DNA of 21,344 nt from the NCBI GenBank assembly GCA_900542735.1, contig UQOS01000019.1:1-21344 (forward strand), given 5' to 3'. The notes under the pieces are model-generated. The model searched no databases, was not told the origin of the DNA, and saw only the letters and a list, made by a program, of their open reading frames with translations. Source of the stretch: an uncultured Mycoplasmatota bacterium. Its GTDB lineage: Bacteria; Bacillota_I; Bacilli_A; RF39; UBA660. This document shows, piece by piece, positions 15,170 to 21,344 of this stretch. Numbering within the stretch: the stretch's first letter is position 1; every line of letters starts with the position of its first letter. Made by a program: the position numbers and the translations under genes.

Positions 15170-16333
15170 TTAAAAACAGAAACTAACTGGAAGTATAATT
15201 TTTACAGTTGTCCCCTCCCCTAATTTAGAAAAATATTTTATAAATCCTTGATGTAATTTAATAATTTCCTGAGACATACATACCCCAATTCCATTACCTT
15301 TAGACTTAGTGGTATAAAAAAGCTCTCCTATTTTATTTAAATCTTTTTTATCAATACCGTCACCATTATCTTGAATTAATATTTCAACTTTTTCATTATG
15401 GACATGTAAACTAATTTTAATTTTATTAGCATGAGCCTCATAAGCATTCTTAATCATATTTACAAAAACTTGTTTTAATCTGTCATAATCTCCATCTATT
15501 AAAATTTCATCATCAACATCTGTTAATTCTAAAGAAATATTTTGATTATTCAAAATAGTGTCCATAGTAGCTTTCGTATCTTCTAAAAGTAAAGATAAAT
15601 CCATTAATTCTTTTTCAACCGTTAAACGCTTTAAATTTAAAAAGTCGTCCATGATTCTTAAAGCTCTAGTCATTTCACTGCGAACAATAGGAATATACTT
15701 ATTTACCTTTTCTTTTTGATTAGTATCGATCATATCTAAATAACCTTTACAAACAGCAATTGGATTTTTTACTTCATGAGCAATTTGAAAAATTAAAGTA
15801 TCATCATTCTTTTCAATTTCGAATTCTTTCAAATAAGTATATGAAAATTTTAACATTACATAAAAATATAAAAGTGAAAATACTAAACAACTAATTTCAA
15901 AATTATTATGTGAATAAGATACAAAGTAAACAAAACTAGTAAAAAAAGCTTTTATTAATAAAAACCAGGTAGAAACATCTTTCTTATTCATACTACTATC
16001 AATTAAAAAGTAACCTAAGTAAATAAAATAATAATAAAATGGTATCTTTAGACACATACTAAAAAAAATAACATTTACCATTGATAATAAAAAAGCATCT
16101 TTTCTTTTTTTTAGAAAATACCCTAAAAAACATGGTAAATCTAAAAAAATAAGAACTATTTTATAATTACTAAAGATAACGAAAATTGCCTGTATAAAAA
16201 TTAAATACAATAGTACTAGAAACTTTTTACTTAGTTTTTTGCTTAGTTCTTTATGATTAGAAAAATATTGATACAACATACAACTACTAATAACTGTTAA
16301 CAAAATTAATAAAACAGATTGAAAAAAATACAT
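15170..16333 (-). CDS. Orphan membrane sensor histidine kinase, sporulation-kinase-like
   Basis: A 387-residue protein. Residues 1-165 form about five or six membrane helices with almost no extracellular domain. A HisKA domain carries His186 (FQIAHEVKNPIAVCKGYLD), and an HATPase_c domain carries the N box (Asn296 in VNMIKNAYEA), DNGDGI (322-327) and GNGIG (346-350). The H-box form HEVKNPIAVCKGYL and the membrane layout resemble KinB-type sporulation kinases that feed the Spo0F/Spo0A phosphorelay. No response regulator is next to it. AGAAGG lies seven bases upstream of the ATG. Two Spo0A-box-like heptamers lie at 16374-16390 in its promoter region. The signal and the partner are not visible in the sequence. 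Confidence 0.85.
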   Translation of the reverse strand: MYFFQSVLLILLTVISSCMLYQYFSNHKELSKKLSKKFLVLLYLIFIQAIFVIFSNYKIVLIFLDLPCFLGYFLKKRKDAFLLSMVNVIFFSMCLKIPFYYYFIYLGYFLIDSSMNKKDVSTWFLLIKAFFTSFVYFVSYSHNNFEISCLVFSLLYFYVMLKFSYTYLKEFEIEKNDDTLIFQIAHEVKNPIAVCKGYLDMIDTNQKEKVNKYIPIVRSEMTRALRIMDDFLNLKRLTVEKELMDLSLLLEDTKATMDTILNNQNISLELTDVDDEILIDGDYDRLKQVFVNMIKNAYEAHANKIKISLHVHNEKVEILIQDNGDGIDKKDLNKIGELFYTTKSKGNGIGVCMSQEIIKLHQGFIKYFSKLGEGTTVKIILPVSFCF

Positions 16334-16356
16334 ATAATAGCCTTCTTTCTGATACT

Positions 16357-16390
16357 ATTATATGTATTTATATTGTCGATAAATGTCGAA
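16357..16390 (-). promoter_or_regulatory. Candidate Spo0A-controlled promoter of the histidine kinase gene
   Basis: -10 TATAAT at 16357-16362. No -35 sits at 17 bp, but TCGACA (5 of 6 to consensus) lies 21 bp upstream at 16384-16389. On the plus strand TGTCGAA (16384-16390) is a perfect 0A box and TGTCGAT (16374-16380) a one-mismatch copy, 10 bp apart. B. subtilis spoIIE and spoIIG promoters have similar long spacers and 0A boxes. A third TGTCGAT lies at 16427-16433 inside the preceding gene. Confidence 0.5.
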
Positions 16391-16415
16391 TTTTATCAAA
16401 TAGCGACGATTTATG

Positions 16416-16730
16416 TTATTTTAAGTTGTCGATATACTTCTTAAGTTGTTTACTTTCAGAGCCTAAGATTATCTTTAATTGATTATCAATTTCCACAATT
16501 CCTTTAGCTCCAAGTTTTTGAATAGCTTCTTTATTTACTAAGCTAACATCTTTTAAAGTTACTTTAAATCTAGATAAACTAGTCTCAGTAGATAGAATAT
16601 TATCTTTACCACCTAAGTATTCTACTAATTTATTAAGTTCTAAATGAGCATCTTTTTTCATTGACTTTAAAACCGCTAATAAAATTATTAAAAATACTAC
16701 TAAAATAACTCCATACTGTATATAATCCAT
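16416..16730 (-). CDS. Membrane-anchored PTS EIIB-like domain protein lacking the active-site Cys
   Basis: A 104-residue protein with one N-terminal transmembrane helix (YGVILVVFLIILLAVL), then a short basic linker and a glucose-family EIIB domain (LNKLVEYLGGKDNILSTETS onwards, with LGAKGIVEIDNQLKIILG). In working EIIB the motif is near D-A-C-I-T-R-L-R, with the phosphorylated Cys. Here it reads E-T-S-L-S-R-F-K, so the Cys is replaced by Ser. It therefore probably cannot carry phosphate in the sugar-transport relay and may act as a binding or regulatory module. I start it at the ATG at 16730, preceded by GGTG; an in-frame ATG at 16748 has no site. It lies 82 bases upstream of the kinase gene on the same strand. 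No other PTS gene is present. Confidence 0.8.
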   Translation of the reverse strand: MDYIQYGVILVVFLIILLAVLKSMKKDAHLELNKLVEYLGGKDNILSTETSLSRFKVTLKDVSLVNKEAIQKLGAKGIVEIDNQLKIILGSESKQLKKYIDNLK

Positions 16731-16786
16731 TTTTATCACCAATAACATTATATAATAGAAAATAGGAAAAGAAAAGCATTTTGTGA

Positions 16787-16906
16787 CTAGAGATTTTTGT
16801 CTTTATGTTCCTCCTGAAATTTCAAAGTAAATTCTACCCCTGTTGCATTTAACTTGACTCTTTCTCCCAAAGTAAATTCTATGGGATGTGCATTTGCTTT
16901 ACTATT
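16787..16906 (-). other. Start-less open stretch with a 15-codon repeat
   Basis: A 40-codon open stretch downstream of the Tam41-like gene, with no ATG or GTG start in frame. It reads HPIEFTLGERVKLNATGVEF then TLKFQEEHKDKNL-stop. The 14-bp sequence TAGAATTTACTTTG occurs twice (plus 16823-16836 and 16868-16881), 45 bases apart, so EFTL repeats every 15 codons. It may be the tail of a lost gene or a small protein with a rare start. No family recognised. Confidence 0.3.
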
Positions 16907-16921
16907 TTACCTTTTTTCTAA

Positions 16922-17821
16922 TCAATGATGAATTTTTTTCATTACTTTTTTAGAAGCATACTGAATAGAACGAATAATTCCATTTGTAAACAAACCTTTT
17001 AAAGTTTGTTTAGAGCTTTCTTTTTTATTTAATTCTGTAAAATAAGAAATTATTTTTTCTCTCACTACTTGTAGATCTTTTTCATTTTCCAAATATTCTA
17101 ATAATCCACTTGGCAGAAGTGAAATATCTTTTATGATTTTTTCTCTAGCAATTTCAATCTTTTCATCTTTTAAGATTTTAAAATAAGGACACTCTTTTCC
17201 ATAGATTTCATTTAAACTATCATAACTACCTTCCACAATATTTAAAACTTTACGTGGATTTTCTGCAAATTTCATTCTAGTATCACCTAGATATGATAAC
17301 CCACAAATTCCAGTATAAACATCTATTAATTTATTACGATTCATTGGTAAAGTAAGAAGTGCTACTAATAATACTGCATTTCTATTTTTTTCATTAGCTA
17401 CTTCTATTTCTTTTGAATCGATAATAGATAATATTCTTTTTTGAAATCTTCCAGGTAAATAAAAACTATTCCAAGTTTCTAAATATGATACTAAATCATT
17501 CTTTTCAATAGTACCATATTTATAAATACTTCCATCTTCTTTAATATTGCTTAAGTAAGTAATACCAGTTAATCCTTTTAATTTAGAAACACTAGCATAT
17601 TTAAAAAATAATTTTCCAGTAAATGAATAATCCCTAGGATTTTTTTTCATGTTTTCTAAATGCCATTTTTTTAAATCATCTACTACCAAAATCAAATCTA
17701 TTTGAGGTTTGTCTTTATCAGTATAACCACTTTGTTTAAAAACACCAGATCCATATCCATAAGCTGCTACCACCTTTGGCCTATTCATAACAAACTTTTT
17801 TATATTTTGTGTATTTTCCAT
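16922..17821 (-). CDS. Bacterial Tam41-like CDP-diacylglycerol synthase
   Basis: A 299-residue protein matching the Tam41/Mmp37 family (mitochondrial phosphatidate cytidylyltransferase), which turns phosphatidic acid and CTP into CDP-diacylglycerol, the precursor of phosphatidylglycerol and cardiolipin. Visible signatures are AAYGYGSGVFKQSGY (Gly24-Ser25-Gly26, the nucleotidyltransferase loop), IDLILVVDDLKKWH (metal-binding Asp42 and Asp48/49), NPRDYSF, IYKYGTI, and WNSFYLPGRFQKRI. The C-terminal 20 residues are basic and amphipathic (IRSIQYASKKVMKKIHH), fitting the peripheral membrane contact reported for Tam41. AAAGGGAG before the ATG overlaps the stop of the MurF-like gene, 12 bases away, so the two are co-translated neighbours. 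It is unrelated to the integral-membrane CdsA. The family match is strong; activity in this host is inferred. Confidence 0.85.
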   Translation of the reverse strand: MENTQNIKKFVMNRPKVVAAYGYGSGVFKQSGYTDKDKPQIDLILVVDDLKKWHLENMKKNPRDYSFTGKLFFKYASVSKLKGLTGITYLSNIKEDGSIYKYGTIEKNDLVSYLETWNSFYLPGRFQKRILSIIDSKEIEVANEKNRNAVLLVALLTLPMNRNKLIDVYTGICGLSYLGDTRMKFAENPRKVLNIVEGSYDSLNEIYGKECPYFKILKDEKIEIAREKIIKDISLLPSGLLEYLENEKDLQVVREKIISYFTELNKKESSKQTLKGLFTNGIIRSIQYASKKVMKKIHH

Positions 17822-17833
17822 TTTAAACTCCCT

Positions 17834-19408
17834 TTAATCTTCTCCTAAAAATAATACATACATATCTTTTTTAGATTTAAAACTCTGCAATAAATTGTAG
17901 GCATCACTAATATCGTTTACAATAAATAATTTTTCTTTATCATAACCACTTTCTTGTATTCCTTCAAAAACTAATCTAGATTTCTTTTCATCAACTAAAA
18001 TAATGTAATCACTAATATCAGCTATTCTATTACCAAGCATATGATTAAATTCTTTTATATTCCCATCTATTTCATTAATTTCTTTCGTAACAACAACCTT
18101 TGTACCAGGCATCATTTTTAGTGTATCTAAGGCATCTTTTACGCCAATAGTAGAAACCGAAAAATCTTTCATTTGATACATATAACCATAATTTTTAAGT
18201 TCTAATCTTGTAGAAGTATTTTTTACTTTACTTACTCCTAGTTGTAAATCCTGAATAGAAATTCCGAGTTCTTTTCCTAACGCAATACCAGTTAATATGT
18301 TATAAATATTTAATTTACCTAATAATTTTGTCTCAAATTGATAAGACTTATCTTCATCTTTAAACTTAACTTCAAACTTAGTACCTTGATAATCATACTT
18401 AATATTAAGAGCTCTAATATCAGCATTTTCATTTTCAATTCCTATCCATATCTTTTTACATTTACTCTTAATTTGGTAAGAAGACTGTTTTTTATCATCT
18501 ATATTTAAAATAGCTACTCCATCACTAGGTAAGTTATCTATTAATTCAAATTTAGTTTCTAAAATATTTTGAGGACTACCAAAAGTATCTAAATGATTTA
18601 GACCGATTCTAGTTAAAACACCATATTTTGGTTGGACCATATCACATAAAGATTTAATGTCGCCCATTCTAGAAGCACCCATTTCAGCAATAAATATATC
18701 ATCAAATCTATCTAAGTAATTATTAATAGTAAGCATTAATCCATATTTAGTATTTAAATTTCTAGGGGTAGGTCTCGCAATATATTTTACATTTAAAATA
18801 TCACTTAAAATATTTTTACAGGTAGTTTTACCATAGCTTCCCGTAATCCCTATTACTTTTAAATTTTTCATATCTTTTAATTTGTTTTTTGCTTTTATTG
18901 CGTAATAATTATACACAATTCTTTCAACCGGAATATTTATAATTTCGGCAACCACTACCATGAGATAACTAAAATAAGTAATAAAACCTTCAATCACTAA
19001 TGTTAAATAAATATTTTTATCATCTACTAAATAAAAAATGATTGGTAACAGAAATAAAACTGCCAAAGTAAATAGTAATCGTTTTACTCTTTTTGTAATT
19101 ACTAACTTTTTTTCATCCATATAAAGTTTATCGTTATTTAAAATTCTAGTTATTTCTAATAGATAAATAATGAATGAAATAATAACTAAATAGATAGATA
19201 AATCATTATCAAGAATATAAGCAAGAAGAAGAAAAATAAAACTTATAAAATCTAAAGATACAAAAATAGTTTTCCAGTTTTTAAAAACCCATTTCAGATA
19301 GCGATTATTTTCATTATACAGATTTTTCTGTAACATAGTTAGACTTCTTCTATTTTTAATTAGATTGAGTATTAAAATAAGTAAAAAACTAACTGTATAA
19401 ATATTCAT
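17834..19408 (-). CDS. MurF-like Mur ligase with N-terminal multi-pass membrane domain
   Basis: A 524-residue protein. Residues 1-165 contain about five or six membrane helices. The rest is a Mur ligase: P-loop GSYGKTT (about 190-196), RNLNTKYGLMLTINN, AEMGASRMGDIKSLCDMVQP, RIGLNHLDTFGS, then a central and C-terminal domain. MurF adds D-Ala-D-Ala to the UDP-MurNAc-tripeptide in the cytosol and is normally soluble; a membrane-embedded version is unusual. The C-terminal domain lacks the usual D-x-Y-N-A-N-P motif (DFSVSTIGVKDALDTL at that place), so its substrate may differ. The ATG at 19408 has GGGTG nine bases upstream and is preferred over the in-frame GTG at 19420, which touches that site. 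It lies between the hydrolase and Tam41-like genes in one operon. Confidence 0.8.
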   Translation of the reverse strand: MNIYTVSFLLILILNLIKNRRSLTMLQKNLYNENNRYLKWVFKNWKTIFVSLDFISFIFLLLAYILDNDLSIYLVIISFIIYLLEITRILNNDKLYMDEKKLVITKRVKRLLFTLAVLFLLPIIFYLVDDKNIYLTLVIEGFITYFSYLMVVVAEIINIPVERIVYNYYAIKAKNKLKDMKNLKVIGITGSYGKTTCKNILSDILNVKYIARPTPRNLNTKYGLMLTINNYLDRFDDIFIAEMGASRMGDIKSLCDMVQPKYGVLTRIGLNHLDTFGSPQNILETKFELIDNLPSDGVAILNIDDKKQSSYQIKSKCKKIWIGIENENADIRALNIKYDYQGTKFEVKFKDEDKSYQFETKLLGKLNIYNILTGIALGKELGISIQDLQLGVSKVKNTSTRLELKNYGYMYQMKDFSVSTIGVKDALDTLKMMPGTKVVVTKEINEIDGNIKEFNHMLGNRIADISDYIILVDEKKSRLVFEGIQESGYDKEKLFIVNDISDAYNLLQSFKSKKDMYVLFLGED

Positions 19409-19446
19409 AACACTTATCACCCTTTCTATAGGAGAGTCAAAGTCTT

Positions 19447-20169
19447 TTATAAAAAGTTATGTAATATCTGAATTACTTGTGGTAAAGCTTCTAAATAGGC
19501 ATAATGAGTTCTACCAGGTAATTCTACTAAACCACCATCTATTAATAAGGCTTCTAATTCTTTTGCTTCTTCAATTGGAGCTTCAGTATCTAAACTCCCC
19601 CATATTAATAAAGTAGGACACTGTATTTTTTTAGCACAACTAGTTAAATCTTCATTAATGACATTTACTAATGTTTCTCTCATAACAGGAGTTGCATTAC
19701 GATAGTCTGTAGAACCTATATATTTTTTAGCATATTCTCCTAATTTATCCATAAAAGGCATTTTTTTAGCAAATTTCAAAAGACTCTCCTTCATAGATTT
19801 ATGATTATGTCTAACACAAGGTGCACCAAATAATACTAGTTTAGAAACAGGATTGCGTGATGCGTAAACAATTGCTACTCTACCACCAAAAGAATGTCCC
19901 ATTATGATAGGTTTATGAATATTAAGTTCATCAAGTAAAATTTCTAATACTTCTACATAATCGTAGATTGTCATACTATGATTTGGTTCACTACTTTCTC
20001 CAAAACCTGGAAAATCTAATATCGTAATGTGATAATCTTCTAAATGATCTCCTAATGGTTTCATCATTTCTATATTTTGACCCCAACCATGTAATAAAAT
20101 AATATTTTCACCTTTATTATTTCCATATTGTGTATAGTTTATTTCCATATTTTTAATTGTTTTTTTCAT
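19447..20169 (-). CDS. Alpha/beta hydrolase
   Basis: A 240-residue cytosolic alpha/beta-hydrolase fold enzyme. The oxyanion motif HGWG (27-30), nucleophile elbow GHSFGG (Ser93), Asp194 (IWGSLDTEAP) and His222 (LPGRTHYAYLE) give a complete catalytic triad. The substrate is not evident; relatives include lipases, esterases and MenH/BioH-like enzymes. The ATG has GGAG eight bases upstream. It is the first gene of the operon leading into the membrane MurF-like and Tam41-like genes, which hints at a lipid or envelope substrate, but that is inference from position only. Confidence 0.85.
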   Translation of the reverse strand: MKKTIKNMEINYTQYGNNKGENIILLHGWGQNIEMMKPLGDHLEDYHITILDFPGFGESSEPNHSMTIYDYVEVLEILLDELNIHKPIIMGHSFGGRVAIVYASRNPVSKLVLFGAPCVRHNHKSMKESLLKFAKKMPFMDKLGEYAKKYIGSTDYRNATPVMRETLVNVINEDLTSCAKKIQCPTLLIWGSLDTEAPIEEAKELEALLIDGGLVELPGRTHYAYLEALPQVIQILHNFL

Positions 20170-20187
20170 TCATACCACTCCAAAAAA

Positions 20188-20216
20188 AGTATAACACTAA
20201 ATAAAAAGTGATACAA
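20188..20216 (-). promoter_or_regulatory. Sigma-A type promoter of the hydrolase/MurF-like/Tam41-like operon
   Basis: -35 TTGTAT (20211-20216), 17-bp spacer, extended -10 TGT-TATACT (20188-20193). The start would fall about 10-15 bases upstream of the GGAG site. Confidence 0.8.
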
Positions 20217-20226
20217 ATTAAAAGAA

Positions 20227-20246
20227 CTATATTATGTAAAATATAG
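20227..20246 (-). terminator. Weak intrinsic terminator of murI
   Basis: Minus strand CTATATT, loop TTACAT, AATATAG (7 bp, nearly all A/T) followed by TTCTTTT, directly after the murI stop. Marginal stability, so some read-through into the hydrolase operon is likely. Confidence 0.45.
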
Positions 20247-20993
20247 TCAATCGTTATTTAATATGTCATAAAATCTTTTCATCTTTAATTTATCATTACT
20301 AGAATCATAAAAAGTAATGCTTCCTTTTAGAGAATTGGTAAGAAGATTTTCATTTTCTAAAAGTTGCTTTAATCTTTTACTAACCCCTAAAGCACCATCG
20401 AAGAACAAAACATTGCCTAATACTTTCGTTATTTTATCTTGAATAAGAGGATAATGAGTACATCCTAATACTACAGCATCAATATCTTGATAGATACCTA
20501 AATGTTCTACTAAATAGGAATCAATTTTTGAATTATCTCCATCTTCAATTAATTTAGCTAGATTAGGGCATGGGAGTAATATAGTATTATGATTATCATA
20601 TTGATGAAATAGATGTAAAAATTTGTCACTATGAATGGTTGCTGGTGTTGCCATTACTAACACTTTTTTATTACTAGCATAATCATGCGCTACTTTATAA
20701 GCAGGTTCAATTCCAATAATGATTAAATTAGAATACTTTTCTCTCATTTCACGAACTGTTAAAGCGGTAGCTGTATTACAGGCAAAGACAACTGCTTTAC
20801 AGTTTTTAGAAAGAAAAAATTTCATAATTTCATCAACATATCCTAAAACTTCCTCTTTTGTTTTTTCACCATAGGGGTTATGAATGGAATCACTATAATA
20901 TATATAATCTTCATTAGGAAGGAGTTTTAAAATTTCTTTTAAAACTGTAACTCCTCCTATTCCAGAATCCAAAATTCCTATTTTACCATTCAT
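20247..20993 (-). CDS. murI: Glutamate racemase
   Basis: A 248-residue cytosolic enzyme making D-glutamate for the peptidoglycan stem peptide. The motifs are ILDSGIGG (Asp9-Ser10), DSIHNPYGEKT, ACNTATA with catalytic Cys72, and GCTHYPL with Cys178 and His180. The length is slightly short of the usual 260-270 but complete. The ATG at 20993 follows GAAAGAAG at about eight bases. A TATGAT -10-like hexamer lies about 20 bases further up, without a clear -35. It is the upstream neighbour of the operon containing the membrane MurF-like ligase, another peptidoglycan-precursor-type enzyme. Confidence 0.94.
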   Translation of the reverse strand: MNGKIGILDSGIGGVTVLKEILKLLPNEDYIYYSDSIHNPYGEKTKEEVLGYVDEIMKFFLSKNCKAVVFACNTATALTVREMREKYSNLIIIGIEPAYKVAHDYASNKKVLVMATPATIHSDKFLHLFHQYDNHNTILLPCPNLAKLIEDGDNSKIDSYLVEHLGIYQDIDAVVLGCTHYPLIQDKITKVLGNVLFFDGALGVSKRLKQLLENENLLTNSLKGSITFYDSSNDKLKMKRFYDILNND

Positions 20994-21219
20994 AGTATCA
21001 ACTTCTTTCTAACTACATTCTATCATAACTTATGTAGAATACGAAAAAATAATGTAGTTTTAAGGAAAGGAAAAATTATGTACATATTTTTACGACTTCT
21101 AACAAAATATACATTCTTCTTTTATTAACTAGTTCTTCAGTCTTATTATACTTCTTAAGAAATTTAGGACTATTTATTAATTTAACATTTTTATATATTA
21201 TTACTTCTATATAAATTTA

Positions 21220-21344
21220 TCATTTCTTACGACTATATACTTTTTTCTTTTCTATTAAACCTTCTATTTCTTCTATAGATAAACCAGTATATTTAGCTAT
21301 TAGCCCATAATCATCTGTATCTTGAAGCATATTTTTAGCTATTT
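21220..21344 (-). CDS. C-terminal end of an Rpn/PDDEXK_2-family nuclease-transposase (partial)
   Basis: The last 40 codons of a gene entering from the right edge: IAKNMLQDTDDYGLIAKYTG then LSIEEIEGLIEKKKVYSRKK, stop TGA at 21220. The pattern (I-A-x-N-(M/L)-L ... TGLSIEEI) is the usual tail of Rpn-type recombination-promoting nuclease/putative transposase proteins with a PD-(D/E)xK domain, whose catalytic part is outside the window. Between here and murI (about 21000-21219) I see no further gene; a 45-codon open stretch on minus (about 21080-21214) has no credible start. Confidence 0.55.
   Translation of the reverse strand, partial: IAKNMLQDTDDYGLIAKYTGLSIEEIEGLIEKKKVYSRKK

Noticed and set aside
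1403..17821. Tim44-like and Tam41-like genes together suggesting mitochondrial contamination.
   Set aside because: Both families have bacterial members, both genes have bacterial RBSs and operon neighbours, and base composition matches the rest of the window.
21000..21060. Short inverted repeat ATTCTA/TAGAAT upstream of murI as an operator.
   Set aside because: Only 6 bp, in very AT-rich sequence, with no supporting regulator or second copy.

Overview
The window is about 21 kb of very AT-rich bacterial DNA with strong Shine-Dalgarno sites, sigma-A type promoters and short intrinsic terminators. Gene content (ftsW, murI, comEA-comEC, a type II-like peptide deformylase, a sporulation-type histidine kinase, a YjcZ-like small protein, a LLH-family holin) points to a low-GC Gram-positive, probably an uncultured gut-type Bacilli or Clostridia lineage. 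It makes peptidoglycan, so it is not a Mollicute. TGG encodes Trp and TGA serves as a stop in several intact genes, so the code is the ordinary bacterial one. Almost every gene lies on the minus strand; only the IS30-like transposase, the YjcZ-like protein and def are on plus.

Layout. Positions 1-70 look like the end of an IS3-type element whose first ORF runs off the left edge. 98-2393 is a two-gene envelope-stress-like operon: a membrane Tim44-like zinc-ribbon protein, then a YdjI-like SPFH zinc-ribbon protein. 2424-3606 is an orphan phage lysis cassette (holin, endolysin). 3724-4305 encodes an unrecognised protein behind tRNA-Arg(CCT). 4480-6069 is a complete IS30-like element flanked by a 14-bp direct repeat. 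It sits in the loop of the intrinsic terminator of an HD-domain gene (6075-6581).

6684-9963 is a decaying accessory island: a DinD-like pseudogene, a frameshifted DUF1016/YhcG nuclease, a 189-bp displaced copy of an internal piece of comEC, an unrecognised multiply broken gene, and an intact DUF1016 nuclease directly downstream of comEC. 9977-13983 carries ftsW, comEA and comEC (cell division and DNA uptake).

14136-15107 holds the YjcZ-like gene and def on plus. 15170-16730 holds an orphan sporulation-type kinase, with two Spo0A-box-like heptamers one helical turn apart in its promoter region, and a membrane-anchored PTS EIIB-like protein that lacks the phosphorylated Cys. 16922-20169 is an operon of an alpha/beta hydrolase, a MurF-like ligase with an N-terminal multi-pass membrane domain, and a bacterial homologue of the mitochondrial CDP-diacylglycerol synthase Tam41. 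murI follows at 20247-20993, and the tail of an Rpn-type nuclease/transposase lies at the right edge.

The items most worth following up are the Tam41/membrane-MurF/hydrolase operon, the RBS-sequestering inverted repeat in the IS30-like element and its insertion into a terminator loop, the Spo0A-like promoter with 21-bp spacing, and the comEC-linked island.
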